A program made the position numbers and the translations under genes. Under the pieces are notes generated by a model that did no database searches, was not told the origin of the DNA, and saw nothing but the letters and a program-made list of their open reading frames with translations. DNA of 64,000 nucleotides, taken from the NCBI GenBank assembly GCA_036874045.1, contig CM072347.1, forward strand, positions 1,924,501 to 1,988,500. Reading direction: 5' to 3'. Below, piece by piece: positions 1-14,300 of the stretch. The number at the start of each line of letters is the position of its first letter. The first letter of the stretch is position 1. The stretch comes from Cymodocea nodosa. Its lineage: Eukaryota > Streptophyta > Magnoliopsida > Alismatales > Cymodoceaceae.

Positions 1-2755
1 TATATTTAAGACGTTTGATTTTGTTTTAAATACTTTTATCTAGTATCTGGAATAAATTTTTTTTTAAGATATTTTTGTATCCTTATATCTACAATATTTG
101 ATTTTTATTTTAGATACTTTTCATTTGTGCATCTAAAATTAATTTCATTTTTTCGATACTTAGATTTTTTTTCCTTTTCATATCTATGATATTTGTTTTC
201 ATTTTAGGTACTTTTTTTCTCTTATTTTGTATCTAAAACACTTTGATTGATTTTTTTTTAACACTTAGATATCTTTACCCTTTTATATCTAAGATATTTT
301 ATTTCGTATCTAAAATATTTTAATTTTAACTTTTTTTAAAACATTTAGATATTTTTACATCTTCATATCTTAGATATTTGATTTTATTTTAGATGCTCCC
401 TTTTTTTATCTAAAACATTTTAATTTTTAAATACCTAGACATTTTTTACATTTTTAAATCTATGGTATTTGATGTTATTTTAGATTCCTTCTAGATGATT
501 TGATTTTATATTCATTTATTTTCTTTATTTGTGTACTTTGGTTTCGATTTGATCGAAACCTTTTTATATATATACATTTTTATTTATTTTTAATTTATTA
601 TTATTTTGTTAGTGACAGACAAATCGACATCGAGCTTCGATTTGGTCGAAACTCCAAACACACTTATTTTAATTTTATATATTTTATTATTATTTTGTTG
701 TTGCCTTTGGTCGGTCTGACCGAACCTTTTTTTTTTCATTATTATTATTATTTCGGTCGAACTGGTGATAGGTTTGGTTTGACCAGAGTTTGCTTTATTT
801 TGTTTATTATTATTTATTTATTTGAATTTCGGTCGAACCGGTGATAGGTTTCGTCTAACCGAACTCTGTTTTGTTTTATTTATTTAGATTTTGGTCGGAT
901 GATAGGTTTGGATAAAAGAGAAAGGATGAGCATGAACAGAGTTGCCATCTCTCAATCTTTTATTTGTCTTCTACAATTCCTTTTCTATGAAATATAAGAA
1001 AGATGGGCATCATTCAAGATGTTATCTTCTAATATTTAACCTATTTTTTATAATTCTTCTTTTGTAAAATACAAAGAAGATAGCAACTGTATTTTAGATG
1101 TTTCTTATAACTCTTCTTTTATAAATCACAGAAAGATGAACATCGTTTGGGTTATTATTTTTTAATATTACCTTTCCTACATATAATATACGAAAGATAG
1201 ACACTGATCAAGTTACTATTTTCCGTAGTTTTTAAAAGAAATGTTGCAAGGAATATGAATCCTAATTGAGTCGTCTTCTTCTCTTCATTTTCTTAAATTT
1301 TAAAAAGAATTATCAAATCGGAAAATAATATAGACAAGGTGGACACTGACAAAGTTGTCATCTTCCAAATATTTTCTCACTTCCATGTATAATAAAAGAG
1401 CAAACGCCAATGAAGTTGTCTTTATTTTAATATTTGACTACACCAAGAGAATATTGAAATATCAAAAATATTTATAAATTACCTAACATTTGCAAAATGT
1501 TAGGTGGCATTCAACATAAATGTGTGTATGCTAAACTATAAGAAAAAGATAGAAAGTGTTAAAATAAAGGGAGGGAGGCTTAAAATGAAGGCAAATGTAA
1601 ATTCGCAAGTTATAAATTTTTTGATAAATATATATATTCAAATTTCGGTTGAACCAAAATTGAAAGACTTAAAAATTGTGAGGTATAAATAATAATTTCA
1701 ATTTGACCAAAGGACTCTTGATAAAAAAATAAATGAATAAAAAATTTAAAAAAATGAATGAATAAAATAATAATAATTTATCGATAAAATTCAATCAAAT
1801 CTAAATGTTTCTTCAATTTGATCGAAGTTTTAAAAATACATTTATTAAAAAAGAAGGAGAAATTTAGTCAAATTGAAAATTTCCTTCGAAATTTATTGAA
1901 ATTATATTTATCTAAAAACAATTAATTTGTTAATTTTACCTAAACACAACGAACTTAGTCTATTGTATTTATGTAAGGTTTGTAAAGTTAACTAATCTGA
2001 TAGATTTAATTCATAAGGTTTTAAAAACATATTTTCGATAAAATAAACTACATAAAAATATAATTAAATATCTTAAATATAAAATATATAAAAAATTAGA
2101 ATCAATATATTTAGATGTAGAATATAAGTGTTTAAAATAAGAAATTATTAAATATCTTAGATATAAAATATAAAGATCTAAGAAATTAAACCAAAATATT
2201 TTAGATACGACATATAAGTATATAAAGTAAAAATAAAAAAATAAAAAATCTTTTAGACACAAAATATTAGTATCTAAAATAAAATAAAATATCTTAGATA
2301 TAGAAATATGAATATCTAAGAAATGAAAAAATTAAAATATTTTTGGATATAAAGAAATATATATTAACAATAAAATTAGATATATGTCTTAGATATAGAA
2401 ATATAAAGATCCAAGGAATTAAAATTAAAATGCTCTAAATACAAGATAAAAATATCTAAAATGAAATCTGACATCTTAAAAATGAAGATATAAGTATTTG
2501 AGAAATTATCCAAATGTTTTGGATGCAAATCATGGGCATTAAAATTTATTCAGTCAATCCCATTCGATTGATGGATTGTCATGATGCACAACCGTCAATC
2601 AGGTAAAGTGTCTTATTTACTAAAATTTTTTGTGATGAACATTATTGGATCAGATGCAAAATAAGAGTTTGAATTTTGGTCATTCAAATCAAGATCCAAA
2701 TAACTAGATTCTTATCTTCTAATTTCTAACCTATTATTTATAATTCTTCTTTTGA
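1..2755. repeat. A+T-rich block of short repeats in opposed arms
   Basis: The left part (about 1-500) repeats a motif family around TATCTAAGATATTTGATTTT at roughly 80-bp spacing. The right part (about 2010-2540) carries the same family in reverse orientation. Inside these lie GTCGAA/TTCGGTCGAAC-like words (about 540-900 and 1630-1900). In the centre (about 950-1250) is a third degenerate repeat built on AAAGATGGGCATC and TTATAATTCTTCTTTT. No protein domain is visible; the open frames here look like chance products of low complexity. A foldback-type element or a decayed satellite would both fit. The left boundary is outside the window. Confidence 0.55.
2561..2700 (+). repeat. 140-bp repeat, copy 1 (no mismatch to 13551-13690)
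   Basis: These 140 bases recur without a mismatch that I can find at 13551-13690, in the same orientation, inside an intron of the receptor-kinase gene. Similarity fades within about 15 bases upstream (CAGTCAATCC here, CAGTGAACGC there) and stops sharply downstream. It has no coding potential. It may be a short mobile sequence or the trace of a recent conversion or duplication. Confidence 0.9.
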
Positions 2756-3988
2756 GTATATCATTCAGTGGTGTTTATCTGAGTATTTTCGTCTCGTTAA
2801 GTAGCTTATCATTTGTTTTTTTTTATTATCAAATTTTATATTTTATTTCGAAAAGGAAAATCTCAAAGTTTAGTTGATTATTGGTTAGGTCATTACAATA
2901 TTAAAGTTTTTTTTTCAAGGTACCCTTTTGTCAAAGATTTGAATCAAAGGGTTATAATCTAAGAATTAAAATTTGTTGATCAGTTTTTGGCTGATTTAAA
3001 ATATCTACATAGAGTTTATTTCTTGTGGATTCTGATTATGTAGGATAAGGATATATATATGTGTGTGGTTAATTAACCGTTGGTTGTTGATTTCACAATA
3101 TTCCATTGAAAATTTATTCTACGTAGGTAACTTTAGATAATAATTTTTTATTGCACAAATATTTATTTCGCTTTCAAATAATAATAATATAAATATAGAA
3201 AGATGATAATATATATATATATCCGTGGATGAAATGGGAGTCAAGCAACCACGGATGTAATTTTATCTTCTTTGGTTTCACATTCATATACATGTGAAAA
3301 CGTCAACATTAATTTCCAACCCTGTGCGCTACGGTATCAATCGATTCATCAATGTCGTTGAAATATTTAATCAAGTGAAGCGATGATAAGCATCAATCGA
3401 ATTAATTAATATATTAATTGGTTTGGAATCATTTTAAAAAGTCTTCGATTTTGATAAAATCAACAGTGTTGTCTACTTCGGTCTAATTAACGAAAGATCG
3501 AGCACGAGATTTTGGACCACGGTTTCGAAATCTTTGTTTCCATTTTAAAATAGGATTTGGAAAATTACGTAAAAATTTGAATAAAAAACATTTGAAATTT
3601 AACTTCTTTTCAATTTTACGTTTTTAGAAAAACGAGTGACTGCAAACTATCAGAATTCCTTTCGATTTTCTTTAAAATCTGTTACGATTTATTTAAGCAA
3701 AATACAAGACTTTTAAAATTTGTTAAGTTTTTTTTTTTTTTGTCTTTGCTAGTGAGTTTAATTAATTTGGAGCTACATTTTTGCAACAAAAGGATGGATG
3801 GATGGATGGATGGATGGAAAACTTCTCCTCAACAAAAGGTATATTGGGTGGAAGCAAAAACATAGACAATTTGGCTGCACGTATGGAAGGAAGCTTGATT
3901 TTACTTAATCCCATGCAATGTGGAAGACCACGTCGGAAATGATTTCTAATGTATATAAAACCTAATCTAAGGTGGAAGAGATTGGTAT
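2756..3988. other. A+T-rich spacer with a GGAT microsatellite
   Basis: This is the spacer downstream of the broken kinase copy. A (GGAT)n run of about seven units lies near 3791-3818. I see no open frame with family similarity and no structural RNA. Confidence 0.5.
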
Positions 3989-4580
3989 CTAGGTTTTACA
4001 AATGAAAAAAGAAAGAGTGCACGTCATGTAAGAATGGGTGAAGAAGCATGTCATCCCCACTTCTTTGGCAATGTCGGTTGTAGGCAAGATGCCTCCTCCA
4101 TAAGTAACGGAAGCAGAGATGGTGGGCATCATCTTTTCGAGCTTGTCGAAATACCACTCCGACATGTAGGCTTGTTTGGTGGGGATTTCTCCAAGCTCGA
4201 CATTGCCCACAAGCATTGCCACCACACGAGACATGGATGGGAGAAGGATTGGATTGCGAACCTCTTCTTCCTCGTAAGACGAACGTGTTGGGTCTATCAG
4301 CTCCATGTCGCGGTCCTCCTCGTGGAGTCGCCAGGCCTTCAACGAAGACGTCCAAGTGCTGTATACATTAGTACTTAGATATTGGTATTGGCATCACTTT
4401 TGTATGTCATACAAGTCCATGCAACATACCTGTTCCAGGAGATAAAACTTCTCTTCCTCCAAGCAAGCACAGGTGCTCGGCCTCCCAGATATGATCTCAA
4501 GAGCAACAATCCCGAATGCGAATATATCCGCCTTTTCCGTCAGACGACCTCTCATCACATACTCTAGCGGAAGATAACTG
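3989..4580 (-). pseudogene. Tail fragment of an LRR-VIII receptor kinase (last two exons only)
   Basis: Two segments match the last two exons of the complete gene next door. Segment 4430-4580 keeps the same 151-nt length, the TTGCAG acceptor and the GTATGT donor. It encodes kinase subdomains VIII-IX, but the APE-type motif has changed (SYLPLEYVMRG where the intact gene has [11 protein letters not shown]). Segment 3989-4336 starts [16 protein letters not shown] and stays open to a stop, but lacks the stretch of about 18 residues ([18 protein letters not shown]) between EEEEV and PSMSRVV. Nothing upstream (P-loop, catalytic loop, LRRs) is present before the intact gene begins. It keeps a WYFDKLEK segment, typical of the family tail, that the intact gene has lost. 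This is an old partial tandem copy, very unlikely to make a working kinase. Confidence 0.85.
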
Positions 4581-5111
4581 CTGCAAGGAGATGAAACAAA
4601 CAATATACATCCCTGATTGATCAAATAACCAGAATGTCAATTGAATGCGTACACAATGCCAGAAGAGACCTCTCAAAGTTCATGTGGCCGATAACATTTA
4701 TTGTAAATAAATGTGACTTACGTAAATACTTCTTCTTTTTTTGCAAGATTTTTTTTCATAGATCGATTTTAAACTTGCGACGAAAAAAATAAACTTCCTT
4801 GTCATTCAATTGTACCGTTCAATGGCGTTTACCTTAACACTTTCTCTGAGTGAGGAGTTTGATTTGCAAACCAAAACACCGATGAGGCAATTCGTTCGCA
4901 TCGTTTGATTGTTGGTTGAGAAAGGAAAAGACCATATGAAGAACTGGTAATTAAGTTAGAGAAAATGTGATAATAAACCAAGGTCTAAACATATCTACGT
5001 TCAGGAGAAGTAAACGAACATTCATGTTCCAATGGCTTCTGTCGTAAAACAAGCATTACAGTATTTATGATGTTTAACGAAAAGACCGAATACAGTGAGT
5101 GAGCAGGAAGT
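4581..5111. other. Spacer between kinase tail copy and intact kinase gene
   Basis: About 530 bases of mixed A+T-rich DNA that presumably hold the 3' untranslated region and terminator of the minus-strand kinase gene. I could not pick a polyadenylation site with confidence, and no coding similarity is visible. Confidence 0.4.
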
Positions 5112-5387
5112 CTGGTAAGTAAAGACTTGGGAATCGAATGGTAAAAGTGCATAACGATGATAAGTAATTCTTAACATTCTCATCTCCCCCCTTCTTCGAA
5201 AAGGTCGGTGGTGGACAGGGAGCCTCCTCCATAAGTGACGGAAGCGGAGCTGGTAAGTAAAGACTTGGGAATCGAATGGTAAAAGTGCATAACGATGATA
5301 AGTAATTCTTAACATTCTCATCTCCCCCCTTCTTCGAAAAGGTCGGTGGTGGACAGGGAGCCTCCTCCATAAGTGACGGAAGCGGAG
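5112..5387. repeat. Perfect 138-bp tandem duplication over a stop codon
   Basis: Bases 5112-5249 and 5250-5387 are two head-to-tail copies of a 138-bp unit with no difference that I can find. The unit holds the last codons of the receptor-kinase gene ([17 protein letters not shown] and the stop at 5318-5320) plus some 3' flank. The unit is 46 codons long. Translation ends in the copy nearer the gene body, so the other copy lies in the 3' untranslated region. Confidence 0.92.
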
Positions 5388-8300
5388 CTGGTATTGGCCA
5401 TTTCTTCTGACAGGTGGGTTGGTTTGGAGGGGATTTCTCCAAGCTTGGCGTCGCCCACAAGCATCGCCACCACACGAGACATGGATGGGCGGAGAAGTGG
5501 GTTGAGTTGGGTGCACAAGAAAGCAACCACCATCACTCTGTGAACCTCTTCTTCCTCATAAGAAGAAAGCCTTGGGTCTATCAGCTCCATGTCGCGGTCT
5601 TCCTCATGGAGTTGCCAAGCCTTCGATCAACAAAAGTACAAGTGTTGTGAGGGCATCACTACTTATATTGGTGGTTTTGACATGACTATATGTATACATG
5701 TATATGTGTGTGTGTAACATACCCATTCCAGGAGATACTTCCTCTCTTCGTCCAAGTCGGTGTTGGTGCTCGCCCTCCCACTTACGATCTCGAGGGCAAC
5801 AACCCCAAATGCGTAGACGTCGGCCTTTTCCGTCAGATGTCCTCTCATTGCATACTCGGGTGCGACGTAACCGCTGCAATGGAAATCCATGTAGGTGGTG
5901 GTCGATTGATTAAATAATTAGAAGGTTGATTGAATTTAATCATATATTAGATGCGTACACCGTGCCGGCAACCCTAGTGCTGATGTGGGTCATGCGATCG
6001 TCAAAGAGCTTGGCGAGGCCGAAGTCGGATATCTTAGGGTTGAGGTCGGCGTCTAGGAGAATGTTGCTGGCCTTGATGTCCCTGTGGATGATGCGAGCGT
6101 TGGATTCCTCGTGGAGATAAGCCAGACCCTTGGCTGTGTCTAAGCAGATCCTGAAACGCGTTGCCCAATCCAGGTGCAAACTATCCTTACCTGCGCCCAC
6201 AAAAACAGCAACTTTTTTGTCTTAATTTTAGTATCTTCCTATCAGATAATACTCTACAAGCGTTTCTCCAATTTATCCATTTTAATTTAATCCTCTATAA
6301 TTTCGACGTACAGGAGTAGCATGGTGGTGATTAATGGTTGTGATGAATTTCTACCATCCTAGAAAAGGCTAGCAATTGGAGTATGCATGTCTTTGGCTAC
6401 ATACCAAAAAGAAATCTATTAAGACTCCCATTTTTCAGGTATTCGTAGACTAAGAGCCTCTTGTTTTCTTCGAGGCAGCAGCCAAGCAATTTCACAAGAT
6501 TTCGATGTTTCACCGCCGATATGGTAGCGACCTCAGTGACAAACTGTTTTTTCCCTTGAAGTGAGGATGCTGAGAGTTGCTTCACAGCTACTAGGGTTCC
6601 ATCATTAAGTATGCCCTAAAAAAAATGGCACACCCTCAGGTGAACAAGAATTTTTTTTAGATCATGGTAGTCAAACTCCATGAAAACAATATGAAAATGG
6701 AAACTATGACTATAAACTATGAAGATTAAATATCAACTTAATTTACAATGTTTAATTTAGCAGATTGCTATGTAACTTAAAAACTTGCAAAATGATTCTC
6801 ACAGATAGAAGTGAATAATTAATTTGAAGTAGTGTAAATAATTAAATAAAGTTAACTTGTTTATGTAAAAATCAATGGATTCATCCATGTGCATGAAATT
6901 GGAACAAAGAGAAATGGTTCATATAAAACACATACAGATGTTGTCCAAAGTGGCACCACACTAATTATAAAATCCAATTATGCAAGTTATTCTAATAAGC
7001 CTGCATATTTCAAATGATAGAAATTCAGCATATAATTAAAATGTTTAAGAAATCCAAGATTCAGAACAATTTGTGTTAGATTTGTATTGAGTTTTTCTAT
7101 AATGGCAATGTTTGTGCCTGCATTCAGGTCTAGGTCTATTGACTGTCAATGATTTGTATAGACTCTTTATTGACAAAACTCACTTTGATAAGGTTATCAA
7201 TACTTTGAAATTTAATTGGAGATGCATGACTAATTGGTAACATCAACATGTGCATATGGTTAGCATCCACTTTCTAGGAAATAGCAACCAAATAGCCTAG
7301 AAATTTTATGCTATAAGTGAACTTATGATCTTTTGTTGCAATATGCTCAAAAAGCTAGTCCAAAAAATATAGTTAGAGTTTTGATAACAATTTCTACATT
7401 GGAATTTTTATGGTTACCTTTTATTATGTGAATTCCTCTTTGAACTAAACTAGGATATGAGTATTTGTAAGTAGCAAATCAGTAAGAAATGGGATCAAGG
7501 GAGGTGCAAAATTCAAACATGCAATTTTATGGTCCTAAGAGTAATTGATCACATTTTTGTTATAAGAATCACCTTAAAGACGGTTCCAAATCCTCCTGCA
7601 CCAAGTTTACTTGCTTCGTTAAAGTTTTCCGTAGCACTTTTCAATTCAGCATAGCTGAAACAATTTGGAACTGTAGCCAATCCATGTAATTCTACATTTT
7701 CAAGAAAACCATATCAAGCTGAAGCTAACACTTTGCAATGAACATCTTTGTGTACATGTCAAACCACATCAACTAAAAATATTTTATTTAGTGTCATCAA
7801 GAATTACCTTCATCCTCATCCATATTTAGTTGCCTCTTTTGTCTTCGTATACAAACTCCAATAACATACAGTGAGAAAAGAGATACAATACCCATTGTAA
7901 TTCCAACAATTAAGGCAGTTTTCTTCCTTGTTGAGGTATCATTTGGTGGCTTGTTGCTAACAGATGGATTGAAATCTGAAAAAAGAACATAGTCCTTACA
8001 TTTTGACTAAAGACTAAACCAATCATTCTTGTGAAAAAATTGCATAACCCAATAAAAATGTAAACAAGTTCTGGATATCACCAACTCAGCATACCTGGGG
8101 TAACACTAATGGCTGATATTAATGGTCCATAGTAACCTTGTGTGGGAAGACAACAAGTACCCTTTCCTGCCCAAAAGAAGTGGATTTCAAGAAAATTATT
8201 GATGACCCTAGCTTTGTACTGCCTTTTGATTGCTCTGAAGGGAACTCCACCAGCTGCCTTTTTAATATTGAAGTCTCTAACCATGAGATTCCCCTAGAGC

Positions 8301-11300
8301 ATTATAGCAAGAAAAGTCTTAATATGCGTAAGAAATTCACTCTTACTGGTTTAAAATTTAAATAGTACATGACTAGCAAGTTTAACACAAAAGAAATATA
8401 AGGTAAAATTAGAAATAAGTTTAAATAGTATAGACTTAAAAGAAATAGATAGGGTAAAATTGTGAAATGTAGGGTGAAGTTTAACACAGAATATAAAATT
8501 AGAAATAAGATAGATTGTGCAAGATCTTTTATTCATTGACAATGCAATTGGGTCCCCAAGCTTTGAGGTGATGGGAATTGATGTGCCTAGGCTTGCATTC
8601 ATGGTTGAGGGTAATTCTACCAAAGGGAGAGTTGATTCCCACTATCAACAATGATATACCTACAATGAATGATAAGCTTGGTTGTTCACAACCTCAAAAT
8701 TACTATTAATTGGTACAACAATTGGTTGGGAAGGCTTTTTAGGTGGTATCTCATTAGACTGAGATTGTGATTCAAAAAATGTGACAGTAGATGCATAATA
8801 TCTCCTGTTAAGAGAATGAAAATGGTGATACTCCTCTTGTATGTGAAAAAAATTGTCCATTTATATATAGAGAGAGTGGATGTGTAATGGACCCCTAATG
8901 TAATTGGATATCCATTTAGTCATTCATCCGATTGCCTATATGATACTCTTACACTAACAAAGTGAATTCAATTAATATATTGTTAATGCCTATTTCATAG
9001 AATCCTAGAAGTGTCTTTAATATCTTTCTTGTTATTATAGATAGAGAGTTAGATATGATTTAATTGCGATTCAAAGTTTCCAAATAAGCCTTAAATCTGA
9101 CCCTCCATTTTGTTTTCAATGCTGGAGTTAAAGAAATGGACCTCACTAATCAATATCAACAATAAGAGACAATCAAAAAGTCCAAATACAAGGGCCATCT
9201 ATTTAGTTTTATTAATGTGTAATTCAGAGTCCATGTAGCATCTGACACATTTGTGGTAGAGGAGGAAGCCCTTTTTGCATGGATGAGACCAAATGTGCCC
9301 AACAATGAAAGAATCCAATGATGTTGATGTGAGAGTAGTGACTGAAATGGTAAGCAGATAGTTAGGTGCAAGTATGAGGATTGCCTATTCATAAAAAATC
9401 AACAATGAAAGTGGTGGAGCTTAAGAAATTTCTTAGGTGGTAACTGGGAGATGGGGTCTTGTTCTTATTATTGGTTATAGGTTGTTGGTGGTGTCAAGAG
9501 CCCATATAGGCTGACAGTAGTGGTGGAGTACCTTCTAGGGGTTGGCAGCACCAACTAAAAGAACCTTAGGAGATGACGGCCATGACAAAAAGCTCCCTTG
9601 GGCTTGGTGGTTGTCATGGCAGAAGGGAAGAGAAGGAAGAAACTGTCAAAGAGAAATTCAGGGGTCTCTATTACCATACATTGCATGGATGTCCATATAA
9701 CCATTCCATTCAATAACTTTTTTTCATACCAATTCTTGTAGTCACATGCATACCTGAATATAAATGTCAAATATTCGTCTCCCAGAACTCTTCTCTAAGC
9801 TATGGTCATCGGTAAAAGCAATTTCTGTAAATTGAAGTTCCACATTGTATGGTCCATTTTCCATCCCTAGACCATAATATCTCAGTGAAGATGGTGATAA
9901 CCTTACAGTCTGAAATAGACTTGGATCTGAAGTATTTGTAGCATAGGACGAACTGCTCTGTTTGTATTCAGGATTTTGAGATTCAATAAATCTTCCAGTG
10001 CTACTAACTGCCCACCTTTTAGTGTCTCTTACAAAATATGATGCAGTAATTAAGTTGTGATTGTCGGCCTCATAGTTTGTGCCATCAGATGATATAATTG
10101 CAACACCACCACAGTTTATGGCAAATGAGTAATCTGCAAAGTAGTGGTAGTAGATTTAACGTTTATTAATTAAACAAATAATGGTAGAAATTTTCCATGT
10201 TCCCATGAATTGGTAATATTCTTGTACAAACAATGAAAAAAATACTTACATCTTGGATTATTACGATGGCATGGGAAATTTCGTTGCAAGCACTCCAAAC
10301 CCTTCGGCATGACACTAAAAATACAAGAATAGGATATGTTAAGCACATAAATATTGCATAAAAATTTTGTAATTTCATTTACATAAAGGTAGAAGGGGTG
10401 TAGGTAAGCACTTGTAGGAATCATCAATGTCAAAATTGTTGGCAACCAAGTTCCTGTACGGAAAATAACAAAAAAGCCGAAGTAAATAAAAGAATAAGTT
10501 TTGCTGAGCACAATCTCAAAAGGAATTATAAAAGAACAACGACAATGACATGTAAATTAGCATTCTCACCTAAAGTTTCATTATTTATTTTACGAAGTAG
10601 TTTTCTTATAAATTGTACAATTAAATAATTGACTAGTAGGATTAGCTTTACAAAAATTCAGGGATCCATTTTATTTATGAAATGAAGTTTCTTACCGTTT
10701 GTTGCAGAAGATGGTTAGCAATAGCAAAAAAATAAAAAAGCAGCAAGTAAACACATTACAATTGAAGATTCTTTTGAGCAGCCCAAGGAGGAATACTTCC
10801 CGATAGTTCATTGTAGGATAGATCACTGCAAATAGTAGAGAATATCATGTTTCTCTATCAAACACTAAGTAAAAATATACAAATAAATGGTGAGATGGCA
10901 TGCCATACATATTTAAAAGCTTTTCAGTCTTCTTTCTTGGTACATTACCAGATATGCTATTATTTCCAAGAAATCTGTAGTGCGATATGAAATTATTAGC
11001 AACACAAAGAAGACCTTTCAATTAGGAAATTAAAAGTTTAATTCACTCACAGGTATTCAAGTGACTTCATATTAAAAAGATCAGGTGGAAGCGTGCCTGT
11101 GAGATTATTGAAGCTCAGATCCCTGAAATGATCAAAAACTCAAGATAACGAGAAACTTTGATTTGCAGTTTGATGTAAAGGAAAATAAAATGAAATAAAC
11201 AACACTCACAGATGTTTCATTTTTTGAAAATTCCCAATGTAAGTTGGAATGGTATCAGAAATCTTAGCATTTCTCAAGACTCTGTTAAAACACGAATAAC

Positions 11301-14300
11301 ATTCTAGTAATTTGTAAAATCGAATATTGATATTTTACAAAACAGAATAATAGAGAGCAAATTTTTGATAATCTTACAAGGTGGACAACGACTTCATATT
11401 TGCAATAAATGCCAAAGACGAGGTTCCATTTGAGAGGTCACCAAGACGCCTAAATCAATGCGTCAAATGAAAAAGGGAGGAGCAACTAACTTCAAAATAA
11501 ACATGGGGAATATTTAATGCTTGTTAGGAATTTACTTGCTTTCCTTCATGCCACAACATCGACTACAAATAGTTATTCATCATGTGGAAACCTATGCAAT
11601 TCAAAAGTAAGCATACTCACAGATCGATCAGACCTTGAAGATTAGCAAGACTTGAAGGAATAGGACCTTGAAAGGAATTGCCTTGAAGCCTCCTACAACA
11701 GGTGTGAAGCTAAGTGAGTAGTTAGCCTTTCATGACAATATAACAAGTAATGTCGTAGAAATTTCTTCTTACAGGGTTTGAAGATTTGTCAAATTTCCAA
11801 GAAACTCAGGAACTTTTCCTCCAAAATTGTTGTCAGATGCAATCCTATAGTGAGAACAATGTAGACAATCATTCATATTTTCATGTAAAAGCCTTGAGTA
11901 GCCTTGTCTATATGATTTGGTTAAATGTTAAAAATTTACATGATCTTCAACACCTTAAGCTTTGCAAATGTTGATGGAATTTCACCACTAACTCCCATAC
12001 TGTCTATATAACTGTTGAAAAAGAAAAAAGTTAGATGATGACCCTGTCTTCCCTTTTGTGGATTTACCACAAAATGTTAACAAGTTCCGTGATAGAAATT
12101 TCTAAACACTTGCATTTTCTCTAGGCTTTTCAAGTTCCCAAGCTCTGGTGGAAGCGAACCACTGAAGTTATTCATCCCCATACCTCTGCAAGTGGAAAAT
12201 ACTCATCAAACCTTAAGTGCCTTTATCATAGAAAAATGTGCGCACACTAGTATCAGAATATATGTTGTGCCTACAATTAAAGGATAATTTATTTATCTCA
12301 CAGTGAAATAAGTTCTTGAAGATTTCCAAGCTCCTTTGGTATATCTTCTGATAATGCATTTTTACCTATGCTCCTTTAGCGTAAAGAAGTAAAATATTAA
12401 TCCGTAGATACAAAAATGAAACCAGCCATTCATGGTAGTACTACATTTATTTATATATAAAACCTACAAGTATTTCATTGCCGAAAAGTTTCCAATGAAT
12501 GCTGGCAAAGGACCAACCAAGTAATTCTCAGCAATTTGTCTGCAATTTAGAAAAAATTAACATATATTGGAATGAGCCCAATAAATTTTTCAAAAGAATG
12601 TTTTTCACTAGATGCACCTAAAAACCTTTTGTAATTGGTTTTAAAAAGAAAAAGAGTACTCATAGGTTATATTGATATTTTACAAGGGATAAATGTGATG
12701 GAGCAATTATTAATATTAAAATTATAAGAAGAGAAATTAAAAAATTTCCAAAAATCATAGGTTTACACTAGGGGTCCTCTTCAAGTCTGTATTTAATTGT
12801 GCATGAAATAACTAAAGAAATGTAAGAGAAATATCCTAACGTATATTATTTGCTAAGTAAGTTAAGAATTAGTCCTAAATTAAAATAATAGAGAGATATT
12901 TTACGGTTCAAAGGATTTAAAATGTGAAGATAGTAAATGCGAAAATAAATTTTATTTATGTTGTCAAATACCCAGTTAAACGTGATCCGTACCTTATTTT
13001 TATTTATACAAGAATAATATAGCCACATCCTAATTTGTATTTATCTTATAAATATTTAAGAATTGGAAACGAATAACAATAGTATAATGCTTGACATTAG
13101 TTCGTTTTTAATCATTCTTGAATTATAATTTATTCGATCATTTTAATTTTTCATATCTGGCATGCATTTATATTAGTGTTCATATTCTAAAAATAAAAAC
13201 AAATATGGGTATGGCAAGTCATACATCCAATCCATACTTGATTCCATCTGGAACTAAAACGTATTGACCCAAACTTACTTGAGACTGGCATTCAAGGAAA
13301 CAAATCGACACACATTAATTCTAGGAGATGTGTCTGAGTTGTCATGGATTCGTGGGGCCCACAAAGGACATGGCAAGTAGGTTGGCATGTCAAATGATGA
13401 ACATGCAATGTATGATTAGGCCTATGCTTGTATAGTTGTATGGTTGGTCATCTGCTTGACAATAAAAACGTGAGACTCATGATTGTCCAAGCTAAACCCC
13501 AGTTCCCCATGTTTTTGTATCTTGAATTGGGTAATCGATCCAGTGAACGCCATTCGATTGATGGATTGTCATGATGCACAACCGTCAATCAGGTAAAGTG
13601 TCTTATTTACTAAAATTTTTTGTGATGAACATTATTGGATCAGATGCAAAATAAGAGTTTGAATTTTGGTCATTCAAATCAAGATCCAAATTTAACTATA
13701 AACTGAAATACACTAAAAAAAAGGATTATGTTATATATCAACATAAATAAGATTGGTTGATACATGTTGTGTCGGTATACGAAGCAATTTGGCGCATATT
13801 TTGTTTATTTTGAATGACCCATGAGATATACTTTAGCATTTGTATTATGGTGTAAATTAATAGAAATCATATGCTTACGGTGAAACATGCATATAGATGT
13901 TAAAAAATGCATATTTTACTTAAATTGTAAGAATTGCATTATTTGATATCATGCAACCATTTATTGACATGTGCTTTGTGAATGTAGCATTTGCATGATT
14001 AGATAATTATAGTATGACTAACGAATTCGACTACATGGGTCAATTCATAGTATCATACGCATAATTATGATTATGGTAGTCAACTTTTAGACTTAATTGT
14101 AGAGCACATATGTGACTTTAAACAACACATACCATTTTTGTAAGCATATATGGATTACTACACTAAATCATTGAAGAGAAGTAGATTTATCTACACGTAT
14201 GAATGTTGAGTACAACACATACCATTTTTGGGAGCTTGCAGTACTTGAAATTTAAAGGAGTATAATCAAAACGACTTACAGGTCATCTAGCTTTGAAAAA

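Noticed and set aside
4034-4378. Plus-strand frame of 114 codons over the kinase tail copy
   Set aside because: It is the antisense shadow of the kinase exon; the minus strand gives clear kinase family sequence.
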